DNA of 64,000 nucleotides. Source: Azospirillum sp. TSO35-2. GTDB taxonomy: Bacteria; Pseudomonadota; Alphaproteobacteria; Azospirillales; Azospirillaceae. The notes under the pieces are model-generated. The model made no database searches and was not told where the DNA came from. It saw only the letters and a program-made list of their open reading frames with translations. The stretch lies in assembly GCF_003116095.1 (NCBI RefSeq), contig NZ_LGRA01000021.1, positions 915,719-979,718 on the forward strand, in the 5' to 3' direction. How positions within the stretch are numbered: the stretch's first letter is position 1; each line of letters opens with the position of its first letter. The translations under genes and the position numbers were made by a program. Positions 49,374-58,126 of the stretch are shown here, piece after piece.

Positions 49374-49922
49374 ATGCCGCGCATCCCGACCTATCAGCTG
49401 GAAAACGCCCCGGAGAAAGCGCGTCCTCTTCTGCAAGCCGTGCAGAAGCAGATCGGCCGGGTGCCGAACGTCTTCGGCACCATCGCCAACAGCCCCGCGG
49501 CGCTCGAAGGCTACCTCGCGATGTCCGGCGCTCTTGCGAAAGGCACGCTGCCGGCCGCCACGCGCGAGCGGATCGCCCTGGCGATCGCGCAGGTGAACCA
49601 CTGCGGCTACTGCCTGTCGGCCCACACCTTCTTCGGCAAGAATGCCGCCAAGCTCGACGACGGCGAGATTGCCGCGAACCGCCATGGTGCGTCGAACGAT
49701 CCCAAGGCGGACGCGGCCGTGCGCTTCGCGGTCAAGGTCGCCCGCGAACGCGGCGACCTTTCGGAAGCCGACGTGGAGGCGGTTCGTGCCGCCGGCTACA
49801 CGGACGGTGAATTGGTGGAAATCGTGCAGTACGTCGCCCTGAACAGTTTCACCAACTATTTCAACGAGGTCTTCAAGACCGAGGTCGACTTCCCCAAGGT
49901 GATCGGCTTCACGACGGACTGA
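49374..49922 (+). CDS. AhpD-like / carboxymuconolactone decarboxylase family protein, copy 2
   Basis: 182 residues, equal in length to the copy at 20295-20843 and alignable throughout: VQKQIGRVPNVFGTIANSPAAL, GTLPAATRERIALAIAQVN, redox motif CGYCLSAHTFFGKNAAKLDDGEIAANR, NSFTNYFNEVFKTEVDFPK. It should act on peroxides or related reactive compounds through the CxxC pair. RBS AAAGGAG is well placed. It stands alone on the plus strand, convergent with an AraC-type gene. Confidence 0.93.
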   Translation: MPRIPTYQLENAPEKARPLLQAVQKQIGRVPNVFGTIANSPAALEGYLAMSGALAKGTLPAATRERIALAIAQVNHCGYCLSAHTFFGKNAAKLDDGEIAANRHGASNDPKADAAVRFAVKVARERGDLSEADVEAVRAAGYTDGELVEIVQYVALNSFTNYFNEVFKTEVDFPKVIGFTTD

Positions 49923-50017
49923 CGCCCTTCACCCGGCACCCCCCAAGGGGGCCGGCCCCGCCGACCCCGGACGGCGGTGTCGGCCCCTTCCCCCCGACGC
50001 CACGCCGCGGGACACGA

Positions 50018-50731
50018 TCACGATCGCAACCCCCGCCATTGAGCGGGGGTGGTGCCTTCCCAGGACCGGAAGGCGCGGTAGAACGAGTTCGCATCCTCGT
50101 AGCCCAGCAGGAAGGCGACCTCGCTGATCTCGACCGAGGGATCCTGAAGCAGTTGCCGCACAAGATCCTGCCGCGCCTCGACGAGGAGCTGGCGGAAGGT
50201 CTTGCCCTCGCCGGTGATCCGCCTCTGCAAGGTCCGCTCGCTCAGGCCAAGCTCGCGCGCGACATCCGCGATCTCGGGCCGTCCGCTGGCCAGGATGCGC
50301 TTGAGCATGATCTTGACCTGTTCGCCGGTCGAACTCCGGGCCTCCAGTTCGGAAAGCGCCGAGGCGAGCGCCGGGTTCAGGATATCAAGAAGCTCCGGAT
50401 TATGGCCCGGGAACGGGCGATCGAGGTCCGCCGCGTCCAGGACCAAGGCATTGCGGCCGGCGCCGAAACGGATCGGGCAACCGAAATAGTCCCGGTGCAC
50501 GCCGCCCCCGTCGTCCGGGCGCGTGAATTCGACCCGGCGCGGCACGAGCCGTGCGCCGGTCCCCCGGCGACCGAGTTCGACGATCGACACGAAGGTCGCG
50601 TCCGTCAGCGACGTTGGCACCTCCCCCGCCGCATGCAGCCATTCGACCGTGACGACGCAATCCATGCCATCCTTGGAAAAACTCATCCGCTCCGGTGCGC
50701 ACAGTTGCTTGAAGCGGGCCAGGCGGGTCAT
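50018..50731 (-). CDS. AraC-family regulator lacking the N-terminal third
   Basis: 237 residues. The C-terminal helix-turn-helix pair is complete (PEIADVARELGLSERTLQRRITGEG; VEISEVAFLLGYEDANSFYRAFRSWEGTTPAQWR). The N-terminal part matches only the second half of the arabinose-binding-like (OruR/ArgR type) sensor domain; full members are about 330-340 residues. Upstream sequence in the same frame (about 50740-50850) holds no recognisable missing part. It may be a truncated, partly functional regulator. It is convergent with the AhpD-like copy 2. Confidence 0.75.
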   Translation of the reverse strand: MTRLARFKQLCAPERMSFSKDGMDCVVTVEWLHAAGEVPTSLTDATFVSIVELGRRGTGARLVPRRVEFTRPDDGGGVHRDYFGCPIRFGAGRNALVLDAADLDRPFPGHNPELLDILNPALASALSELEARSSTGEQVKIMLKRILASGRPEIADVARELGLSERTLQRRITGEGKTFRQLLVEARQDLVRQLLQDPSVEISEVAFLLGYEDANSFYRAFRSWEGTTPAQWRGLRS

Positions 50732-50969
50732 GCACCGGCCAGGGCGAGGGGGCGCATCCGGGTCGGGCCGTCAGGGGAATATGCTTGCCCGAACGCCGGA
50801 CGTGACTGGCCGGGAACGCCAATGAACTTGCCGGTCACGCCATACTGCCCGTGCTCATCGTTTCAGGGCCTGGGGCGAGGCTTGGGCCGCCTCCGCCACC
50901 ACCACGCCGAATGCCCCCGCAGCGGCGCGGCCTTCAGGCGACACCGGTCGACGGCCGGCGCCGCTGGTC

Positions 50970-52364
50970 TTACTCCCTCGCGGCCAGCGCGCGGGCCAGC
51001 ACGTCGAAGACGCGCGGATCGCCCATCTGGGCGACGTTGAAGCGCAGAAACGCGGACGCCGATTGAGTGACGCTGAACACGTTGCCGGGGGCGAGGATCA
51101 CGTTCTCGCGCAACGCCGCACGCGCGACGTCGGCCGCGTCCCGGCCATCCGGCAGGCTGCACCAGAGATAGAAGCCGCCGCGCGGCAACAGCCACGGGCG
51201 CAGGCCGAGCGATTCGAGCGTGGCGGCCGTCTCGCGCCGAAGCCGCGCCAAACGCCGGCGAAGACCCTCCAGATGTTTGCGATGGCTGCCGTCGCTCAAG
51301 GTCGCGACGACGAGTTCGGCCACGACAGGGCTCGGACCGCCGAAGTTCGTCGCGACTTGCAGATCGACCAGCGCCTCCACCCAGTCCGGCCGCGCCGCGA
51401 TATAGCCGCAGCGGATCGAGGCGGAGAGCGTCTTGGAGAAGCTGCCGATCCGGATGACCCGGGCCAGCCCGTCAAGGACGGCCAGGCGCGGCGACGGTTC
51501 CGGCTCGAAGCCGGCAAAGATGTCATCCTCGACAATGGTGACCTCATGCGCCGCGGCGGCGCTGAGCAGCTTGTAGGCCGTTTGCGGCGACAGCGTCGCA
51601 CCGGTCGGGTTGTGGAGCGCGGAGTTGGTGATGTAGAGCCGGGGCCGGTGCGTCGTCAGCGCCTCGGCGAACCGGTCCGGGTCCGGCCCGGTCCGCGTAT
51701 GAGGCACCCCGACGATCCGCACCTGATGGGCGCGCAGCAGCGCCTGGAAGTTGAAGTAGCAGGGGTCGTCGACCAGCACCACATCACCGGGACGCAGCAG
51801 GAAGCGGCAGATCAGGTCGATCGCCTGGGTTCCGGAGGTGGTCAGGAGGATCTGATCGGCACCCGCCGCGATCCCCTCGTCCGCGAACTGGCGCGCCAGC
51901 AGTCGGCGCAGTGGGAGCGATCCGCGCGTGCCGCCATAATCCGCCAGCACGGCGTCGTCGGCGTGCGCGAGCTGGCGGATCGCGCGGCGGATCGCAGCGT
52001 TCGGCATCCAGTCGGCCGGCAGCCAGCCGCATCCGGGCTTGAGCATGTCCGTACCCGCATCGAGCGACTGCCGCGACACCCAGAACGGATCGATCGCCCG
52101 GTCGAGCCGTGGTTCAACCTCGGCCAGGGCGAGCGGTGGCATGGCGCCGGACACGTAGAAGCCGGAGCCCGGCCGCGACCGGATCACACCCTCGGCCGCG
52201 AGCCGGTCGTAGGCCTCCACCACGGTCGATGGTGACACGCCCATGGTGTCGGCGAAGCTGCGGATCGAGGGCAGCTTTTCACCGGGGGACAGGGCGCGGC
52301 TCGCCATCCTCCGGCGGATTGCGTCCATCACGTCGCCGGTGCGGGTGCCCGTTCTGCTTCTCAT
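50970..52364 (-). CDS. MocR/PdxR-type regulator (GntR helix-turn-helix fused to aminotransferase)
   Basis: 464 residues. Residues ~1-75 are a GntR winged helix (ALSPGEKLPSIRSFADTMGVSPSTVVEAYDRLAAEGVIRSRPGSGFYV). The remainder is a fold-type I aminotransferase domain: HNPTGATLSPQ, EDDIFAGFEPE, and the PLP lysine in IGSFSKTLSASIRCGY. MocR proteins use PLP or an amino-compound adduct as effector. It is divergent from the EamA transporter, with an inverted repeat between them, so it probably controls that gene and itself. Confidence 0.95.
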   Translation of the reverse strand: MRSRTGTRTGDVMDAIRRRMASRALSPGEKLPSIRSFADTMGVSPSTVVEAYDRLAAEGVIRSRPGSGFYVSGAMPPLALAEVEPRLDRAIDPFWVSRQSLDAGTDMLKPGCGWLPADWMPNAAIRRAIRQLAHADDAVLADYGGTRGSLPLRRLLARQFADEGIAAGADQILLTTSGTQAIDLICRFLLRPGDVVLVDDPCYFNFQALLRAHQVRIVGVPHTRTGPDPDRFAEALTTHRPRLYITNSALHNPTGATLSPQTAYKLLSAAAAHEVTIVEDDIFAGFEPEPSPRLAVLDGLARVIRIGSFSKTLSASIRCGYIAARPDWVEALVDLQVATNFGGPSPVVAELVVATLSDGSHRKHLEGLRRRLARLRRETAATLESLGLRPWLLPRGGFYLWCSLPDGRDAADVARAALRENVILAPGNVFSVTQSASAFLRFNVAQMGDPRVFDVLARALAARE

Positions 52365-52401
52365 GATCCGACCGCCGCCATGTGTGTTGCTTCCATACCC
52401 A

Positions 52402-52429
52402 ATACAGTTCGTTGGAATTGTATGGAACT
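52402..52429. promoter_or_regulatory. inverted repeat between MocR-type gene and transporter
   Basis: ACAGTTC at 52402-52408 and GAACTGT at 52423-52429 form a perfect 7-bp inverted repeat with a 14-nt spacer. On the minus strand the same segment also shows a direct repeat (ACAGTTCC and ACAATTCC), as MocR regulators often bind. It is a likely operator for both genes. Confidence 0.55.
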
Positions 52430-52498
52430 GTCTCTGTCTGCGCCAGGACCCGTCACGCTAGCATCGCCGTGAAGAGACCGGGGTGGGGAAAGGGAGCC

Positions 52499-53362
52499 AT
52501 GATGCGGCGATCCACAGCAGGATGGGGCAGCGGGATGCTCGGTGTCGTCATCTTCAGCGGCTCGCTGCCGGCGACGCGCATCGCGGTCGGCAGCTTCTCC
52601 CCGGTGTTCCTGACATCGGCGCGGGCGGTGATCGCCGCCGCGTTGGGCGCCGCGTTGCTCTTGATGCTGCGGCAGGCACGTCCCGTCCACAGGGACCTTG
52701 CGTCGCTCGCGGTTGTGGCGTTCGGCGTCGTGATCGGCTTTCCGCTGTTGACCGCGCTTGCCCTTCAACACATCACCTCGGCGCATTCGGTCGTTTTCAT
52801 CGGCCTCCTGCCGCTGGCCACCGCCGTCTTCGGCGTGCTGCGCGGCAAGGAGCGGCCGAGGCTGGCCTTCTGGCTGTTCTCGGGGCTGGGAAGCCTCGCC
52901 GTCGCCGGCTTCGCCCTGTCGCAGAGCGACAACGCCTCCTTCACCGGCGACCTCCTGATGGTGCTGGCCATCCTGCTCTGCGGCCTCGGCTACGCCGAGG
53001 GGGCGGTCCTGTCGCGCCGGCTCGGCGGCTGGCAGGTCATTTGCTGGGCGCTCGTGCTGACGTCGCCGGTCATGGCGGCGATCGCGCTCGCGTCGATGCC
53101 CGACGCATGGCCCGGTCTCAACGCACCGGCCTGGATCGGCCTCGCCTATGTCTCGGTGTTCAGCATGCTGATCGGGTTCGTCTTCTGGTATCGCGGGCTC
53201 GCGCTTGGGGGCATCGCGGGTGTGGGGCAGTTGCAGTTGCTCCAGCCCTTTTTGGGCCTGTCCCTGGCAGGGTTGCTGCTGCGCGAGCCGGTCGCCTGGA
53301 CGATGATGGCGGTGACCGGGCTGGTCGTCCTGTGCGTCGCGGGCGCCAAGAAGTTCGCGTGA
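52499..53362 (+). CDS. EamA/DMT-family transporter
   Basis: 287 residues from ATG 52499 (GGGAG upstream; a second ATG follows). Ten predicted membrane segments in two EamA repeats (GMLGVVIFSGSLPATRIAVG; FSPVFLTSARAVIAAALGAAL; then SDNASFTGDLLMVLAILLCGLGYAEGAVLS and AWIGLAYVSVFSMLIGFVFWYRGLALGGIAGVGQLQLLQPF). The family exports metabolites or amino acids. It is paired with the divergent MocR regulator, a common layout for amino-acid or amine exporters; the substrate is unknown. Confidence 0.93.
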   Translation: MMRRSTAGWGSGMLGVVIFSGSLPATRIAVGSFSPVFLTSARAVIAAALGAALLLMLRQARPVHRDLASLAVVAFGVVIGFPLLTALALQHITSAHSVVFIGLLPLATAVFGVLRGKERPRLAFWLFSGLGSLAVAGFALSQSDNASFTGDLLMVLAILLCGLGYAEGAVLSRRLGGWQVICWALVLTSPVMAAIALASMPDAWPGLNAPAWIGLAYVSVFSMLIGFVFWYRGLALGGIAGVGQLQLLQPFLGLSLAGLLLREPVAWTMMAVTGLVVLCVAGAKKFA

Positions 53363-53571
53363 GCGGCGGGGCCCCGCCCGGTCAGGAAGCCCTCACAGGA
53401 AGACGGAAGCCAGTTCCGGCGGGCACGCCACCCAGCGGACCGGCTGCCCTCCCCCACGCTCGGAACGCCGGTTGAAAGCGGCGGCGGAAGGGTGTATTCG
53501 GCGCGCGACACGGGCGCGACCCGCCCCACCGGTTTCCCGGTCTGTTGTCCAGGCCCGCACCCGAGGAATCG

Positions 53572-55443
53572 ATGCGCACCATAGCTCGACCGAGCCGCCT
53601 GACGCTGGCTGGCGCATGCGTCGCCCTGTGGGTCGGGCTGGCGGCGGGGAACGGCGCCGCGGCCGAGCCGCCCGTCCGTGTCGGCGTGCTGGCCTACCGG
53701 GGCGGCGACCACGCGAACGCGGTGTGGGAGCCGACCATCCGCTATCTCGCCGAGCGTTTTCCGGAACGCGGGGCCGTCATGGTGCCCCTCGACCTGTCGG
53801 GCATGGACGCGGCCGTGCGGGCCCGAACCCTCGATTTCGTGCTGACCAACACCGGCAACTATGTGGAACTCGAGGCACGCTACGGCGTCACCCGCATCGC
53901 GACGCTCCATTCGTCCCGCGCGGGGGCCTCGGGCGGGTCGATCGGATCGACCGTCATCGTCCGGGCCGACCGTGAGGACATCCGCGACCTGAGCGATCTC
54001 AGGGGACGGACCGTGATGGCGATCGACCCGGACGCCTTCGGCGGCTTCCAGGTCGCCTGGGGCGAGATGCTCAAGGCCGGTGTCGATCCCTATCGGGATC
54101 TGAAGGAACTCCGCTTCTCCGGCTTTCCCATCGACCGCGTCGCCTTCGCGGTCCGCGACGGCGAAAGCGATGTCGGCGTGCTGCGGGCCTGCCTGCTCGA
54201 GGAGCTGGTGGCCGAGGGCCGGGTGGACGCGCGGCGGTTTCGGGTGCTCGCGCCGAAGACCGTGCCGGGCTTCGACTGCGCCCTCTCCACCGACCTCTAC
54301 CCGGACTGGCCTCTCGCCCGGCTGGCGTCCACGCCGGAGGAGCTGGCAAAGGCGGTGGTGGTCGCCCTGTTCCAGATGCCCGACGACCATCCCGCGGCCA
54401 GGGCGGGAGGCTATGAGGGCTGGACGGTGCCGCTCGACTACCAGCCGGTCCATGCGCTGTTCCGGGCCCTCCGCATCGGACCCTATCGCTACCTGCGCGA
54501 CGTCTCCCTGGTCGACGTGGCGCGCGAGCATTGGGAGTGGCTCGCCGTGGGTGCCCTGGCGCTGCTGTGGTGGGCGGTCCATTCGCTGCGGGTCGAGCAC
54601 CTGATCAAGGTCCGCACCGCTGAACTGCGCGCCGCCAACCGCGATCTCGTCCACGAGATGGCCGAGCGCCGCCGCGCGGAGGAGACGGCCCGCGAGCGGC
54701 AAAAGGAGATGGACCATGTCGCCCGCCTCTCCATCCTCGGCGAGATGGCCAGCAATCTGGCGCACGAACTGAACCAGCCGCTTGGCGCCATCGCCAACTA
54801 CGCCCGCGGTTGTATTCGGCGCCTGGAGGCGGGAACGCTGGACCCGGCTCAACTGGCGGAGGTCACGGGAGCCATTGCGGAGCAGGCGGAGCGGGCCGGG
54901 CAGATCATGGCGCGGATCCGGAACTTCGTGCGCAAGCGGGCACCCCAGATGGAGCCGACGGACATCAACGAAGCCGTCCAGGCCGCCATCACCCTGTGCC
55001 AGGGTCAGGCGCACAACGGACATGTTCCGATCGCCCTGGCCCTCTCGGACGATCTTCCACCCGTGCTGGCGGACCGCGTCCAGATCGAGCAGGTGGTGCT
55101 GAATCTGGTCAAGAACGCCCTCGACGCGACCGTCGGCACGGCGCCCGGTGCGGCGGAGGACACCCGCCGCACCGTGCGTGTCCGCACCGGGCGCGATGGG
55201 AAAGGACGGGTCGAGGTCGCGGTGACCGACCAGGGCCATGGCCTGTCCGAGGAGGCGCGGGCGCGGCTGTTCGCGCCCTTCTTCACGACCAAGCCCGATG
55301 GTATGGGACTGGGGCTGTCGATTTGCCGAACCATCGTCGAAGCCCACGGCGGCCATCTCTGGGCCACGGACAACCCCGGCGGCGGCCTGACGATGCGCTT
55401 CGTCCTGCCGGCCATAGAGGAGAGCGAGACGCATGACTCGTGA
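53572..55443 (+). CDS. ttrS: tetrathionate sensor histidine kinase
   Basis: 623 residues from ATG 53572 (GAGGA upstream). A signal or first membrane segment (LTLAGACVALWVGLAAG) is followed by a periplasmic PhnD/SBP-like domain (~residues 35-320: VRVGVLAYRGGDHANAVWEPTIRYLAERFP, DFVLTNTGNYVELEARYG). A second membrane segment (WLAVGALALLWWAVHSL) leads to the kinase core with the phospho-acceptor LAHELNQPLGAIANYARG and ATPase motifs NLVKNALDA, DQGHGL and GMGLGLSI. This is the TtrS layout, sensing tetrathionate. It overlaps ttrR by 11 nt. Confidence 0.93.
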   Translation: MRTIARPSRLTLAGACVALWVGLAAGNGAAAEPPVRVGVLAYRGGDHANAVWEPTIRYLAERFPERGAVMVPLDLSGMDAAVRARTLDFVLTNTGNYVELEARYGVTRIATLHSSRAGASGGSIGSTVIVRADREDIRDLSDLRGRTVMAIDPDAFGGFQVAWGEMLKAGVDPYRDLKELRFSGFPIDRVAFAVRDGESDVGVLRACLLEELVAEGRVDARRFRVLAPKTVPGFDCALSTDLYPDWPLARLASTPEELAKAVVVALFQMPDDHPAARAGGYEGWTVPLDYQPVHALFRALRIGPYRYLRDVSLVDVAREHWEWLAVGALALLWWAVHSLRVEHLIKVRTAELRAANRDLVHEMAERRRAEETARERQKEMDHVARLSILGEMASNLAHELNQPLGAIANYARGCIRRLEAGTLDPAQLAEVTGAIAEQAERAGQIMARIRNFVRKRAPQMEPTDINEAVQAAITLCQGQAHNGHVPIALALSDDLPPVLADRVQIEQVVLNLVKNALDATVGTAPGAAEDTRRTVRVRTGRDGKGRVEVAVTDQGHGLSEEARARLFAPFFTTKPDGMGLGLSICRTIVEAHGGHLWATDNPGGGLTMRFVLPAIEESETHDS

Positions 55444-56062
55444 CGCGGACACCGCCGCCCCGCCGCCCCGGACCGTCTATGTGGTGGACGACGATCCGGC
55501 GATGCGCCATTCGCTGGGGTGGCTGATCGGCTCGCTCGGGCTGGAGGTGCGGAGCTTCGCGTCGGCGGAGGAGTTCCTGCGCGCGCTCAGGCCCGACCAG
55601 CCGGGCTGTCTCGTCACCGATGTCCGGATGCCGGGGATGAGCGGGCTGGAGTTGCAGGACATGCTCGCACGGGCCGGGTCGATGCTGGCGGTCGTGGTCA
55701 TAACCGGCCACGCCGACGTGCCGATGGCGGCTCGCGCCTTCCGCGGTGGCGCCGTCGACTTTCTTGAGAAGCCGTTCAACGATCAGCTGCTGCTCGATCG
55801 CGTCCACGAGGCGCTGGAGACATCGACGCAAAGCTGGGCGGCGCATGCCCGCAAGGCCCGGGTCCGGTCGCTGCTGGCTCGCCTGACGCCCAGGGAACGG
55901 CAGGTTGCCCACCTCGTGGTGGCGGGCAAGCTCAACAAGGTGATCGCCGCGGAGATCAACCTCAGCCCCAAGACGGTCGAGGTCCACCGCCACAACGTCA
56001 TGGAGAAACTGGAGGTCGGCTCCGTCGCCGACCTGACGCGGCTGCTCATCGAGGCCGAATAA
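55433..56062 (+). CDS. ttrR: tetrathionate response regulator, FixJ/LuxR type
   Basis: 209 residues. The receiver domain has VVDDDPAMRHS, phospho-acceptor Asp in CLVTDVRMPGMSG, Thr in VVITGHADV and Lys in FLEKPF. The LuxR-type DNA-binding domain is LTPRERQVAHLVVAGKLNKVIAAEINLSPKTVEVHRHNVMEKL. With TtrS it should switch on the reductase genes immediately downstream when tetrathionate is present. A GGAA-AG-TTCC site lies in the gap before ttrB. Confidence 0.94.
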   Translation: MTRDADTAAPPPRTVYVVDDDPAMRHSLGWLIGSLGLEVRSFASAEEFLRALRPDQPGCLVTDVRMPGMSGLELQDMLARAGSMLAVVVITGHADVPMAARAFRGGAVDFLEKPFNDQLLLDRVHEALETSTQSWAAHARKARVRSLLARLTPRERQVAHLVVAGKLNKVIAAEINLSPKTVEVHRHNVMEKLEVGSVADLTRLLIEAE

Positions 56063-56130
56063 GGCCGCGCCTTCCGTGACGACAGGGCCGTGGCCGCGAC
56101 ATGCTGTCACTGGGGAAGATCCTATAAAGA

Positions 56131-56146
56131 CTAGGAAAGTTCCCAA
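56131..56146 (+). promoter_or_regulatory. candidate TtrR operator upstream of ttrB
   Basis: CTAGGAAAGTTCCCAA contains the near-palindrome GGAA-AG-TTCC (56134-56143), about 90 nt before the ttrB start. A GGGGAAGATCC half-like repeat precedes it. Location and symmetry suit a FixJ-type activator site. I did not find an FNR box here. Confidence 0.45.
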
Positions 56147-56233
56147 TGGGTGCACCGGAGCCCGCCAAGTAGCCTTGCACGACGGCGCCTGCGGATCGGC
56201 GGGCGTCACGGAACAGGTGCGAAGGGACCCGTC

Positions 56234-56983
56234 ATGGACCAGTCACGGCGCAACTTCTGCCTCGGCGCCGGCGCCGCCACGGTGGGAGCGGCCACGCTGT
56301 CGACCGCTCCCGCAGAGGCGGCTGTCGCGCGTAAGGGCGGTGATCCGGCACACCGCTGGGCGATGGTGGTGGACGTGCGCAAGTGCGTCGGCTGCCAGGC
56401 CTGCACGGTGGCCTGCATCATGGAGAACGACGTTCCGGAGAACAGCTTCCGCACCATCGTCTCCACCTACGAGGTGACGGAGCATGACAGCAGCGGCACC
56501 TACATGCTGCCGCGCCTGTGCAACCACTGCGAGGATCCGCCCTGCATCCCGGTCTGCCCGACCGGCGCCACCTTCCAGCGCAGGGACGGCATCGTGGTGG
56601 TGGACAACACCGTCTGCGTCGGCTGCGCCTACTGCGTCCAGGCCTGCCCGTACGACGCGCGCTTCATCAACCACGAGACCCAGACCGCCGACAAATGCAC
56701 CTTCTGCGTCCACCGCGTGGACGCCGGGCTGCTGCCCGCCTGCGTCGAGACCTGCGTCGGCGGCGCCCGCATCTTCGGCGACCTGAACGACCCGGGCAGC
56801 ACGGTGTCGAAACTGGTCCGCGAGCAGGATCTGAAGGTGCTGAAACCCGAGCAGGGCACCCAGCCGCGGGTCTTCTACGTCGGCCTGGACCCGAAGTTCC
56901 AAGGCCGGGTGGACGGCACGCCGACCCTGTGGCGCCCCAGCGCGCACGCGGAACGGTCTCTCGCCGGGAAGGAGCACGCCTGA
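56234..56983 (+). CDS. ttrB: tetrathionate reductase iron-sulfur subunit
   Basis: 249 residues. A Tat signal (QSRRNFCLGAGAATVG) leads to the periplasm. Four ferredoxin-type 4Fe-4S motifs follow: CVGCQACTVAC, CNHCEDPPCIPVCP, CVGCAYCVQACP, and CTFC with CVETC. This is the electron-wire subunit that links the membrane quinol oxidase TtrC to the catalytic subunit TtrA. The start codon is ATG 56234. Its stop overlaps the ttrC start (TGATG). Confidence 0.95.
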   Translation: MDQSRRNFCLGAGAATVGAATLSTAPAEAAVARKGGDPAHRWAMVVDVRKCVGCQACTVACIMENDVPENSFRTIVSTYEVTEHDSSGTYMLPRLCNHCEDPPCIPVCPTGATFQRRDGIVVVDNTVCVGCAYCVQACPYDARFINHETQTADKCTFCVHRVDAGLLPACVETCVGGARIFGDLNDPGSTVSKLVREQDLKVLKPEQGTQPRVFYVGLDPKFQGRVDGTPTLWRPSAHAERSLAGKEHA

Positions 56984-58113
56984 TGGACACCAACATCGTT
57001 GAAATCATCAACGTGACCCGTGAGGTCGCGTGGCTTCCCTGGGCCGTGCAGTATTTCTTCCTGATCGGCCTGTCCGTCGGCGGCCTGCTGCTGAGCCTGC
57101 CCGGCTACGCCTTCGCCCGGGAGGAGTGGCGCCGGCTCGGCCGCGTCGCCTTGCTGGTGGCGCTGACCTGTGGGCTGGCCGCACCGGTGGCGCTGCTGTC
57201 CGACCTGCACCAGCCGGGCCGCTTCTGGCATTTCTACGTCGTGCTCCGCCCGACATCCTGGATGTGGTGGGGCTCGCTCTTCATCCCCTTCTACGTCACC
57301 GGGCTGCTGGTCCATGGCTGGGCCTGCTTCCGTGAGGAGTTCCAGCAGCAGGGCCGGGTGGACAGCCGCCTCGCGGCGCTCTACCGGCTGGCCGCCCTGG
57401 GCGGCGGGCGCAACGACCGGCTGATCCGCGGCACGGGCCTCGTCGTCCTCGCCGGGGCCGCCCTGGTCGCGCTCTACACGGGCACCGAAGTCGCCGTGGT
57501 CAAGGCACGCCCGCTGTGGCACACGCCCTTCCTGCCGGTCCAGTTCCTGATGACCGCCCTGGTCGGGGCCACCGGTCTGGTGCTCCTCCTGAACCGCTTC
57601 GCCGCGGTGACCGACCATGAGGTCGAGGTGCAGGCAAACCGGCTGCTGGCCGGAGCCTTGGGCGGCGTGATGGTGGTCGGCGGTCTTTGGCTGGCGCTTG
57701 GGCTGTTCGGGATCGACCGGACGCACGCCGAGGCGCTGGAGAGCGTCGCCAAGTCCGAAGCGTGGCGCGTGACCGCCATCTGGGCCGTGCTGGCAACCGC
57801 GCTGCCCTTCGTCATCGCCGTTGCCAAGCCGAAGGGGACCGGCCTGCTGACGGGCCTGATCGCCGTCCACAGCGCCTGGATGTTCCGCTGGACCGTGTTC
57901 ATCGGCGGCCAGACCGTGCCGAAGACCGGGGCCGGCTTCTACGAGTACGCGCTTCCGGCCGGGCCGGACGGCCTGCTCGGGATCGTCGGCACCGCGGGCC
58001 TGTGGGTCTTCCTGCTCCTCTCGATCACCGCCCTCCTGCCGACCCCGCCCCGATCGGCGCCCCACCCGGTCCGCGCCGTTCCGGCCGCCGACCGTGCCGT
58101 GGCCGCCGAGTGA
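56983..58113 (+). CDS. ttrC: tetrathionate reductase membrane subunit (NrfD family)
   Basis: 376 residues from ATG 56983, overlapping the ttrB stop. About nine membrane segments of the NrfD/PsrC type (WAVQYFFLIGLSVGGLLLSLPGYAFA; SDLHQPGRFWHFYVVLRPTSWMWWGSLFIPFYV; GTEVAVVKARPLWHTPFLPVQFLMTALVGATGLVLLL). It should oxidise quinol and pass electrons to TtrB. A longer same-frame extension upstream is a shadow inside ttrB. Confidence 0.94.
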   Translation: MDTNIVEIINVTREVAWLPWAVQYFFLIGLSVGGLLLSLPGYAFAREEWRRLGRVALLVALTCGLAAPVALLSDLHQPGRFWHFYVVLRPTSWMWWGSLFIPFYVTGLLVHGWACFREEFQQQGRVDSRLAALYRLAALGGGRNDRLIRGTGLVVLAGAALVALYTGTEVAVVKARPLWHTPFLPVQFLMTALVGATGLVLLLNRFAAVTDHEVEVQANRLLAGALGGVMVVGGLWLALGLFGIDRTHAEALESVAKSEAWRVTAIWAVLATALPFVIAVAKPKGTGLLTGLIAVHSAWMFRWTVFIGGQTVPKTGAGFYEYALPAGPDGLLGIVGTAGLWVFLLLSITALLPTPPRSAPHPVRAVPAADRAVAAE

Positions 58114-58126
58114 ACGGAGACACGCC

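Noticed and set aside
49923..50017. GC-rich inverted repeats after AhpD-like copy 2 as a terminator
   Set aside because: Several overlapping short pairings are possible and none clearly dominates; too ambiguous to call.
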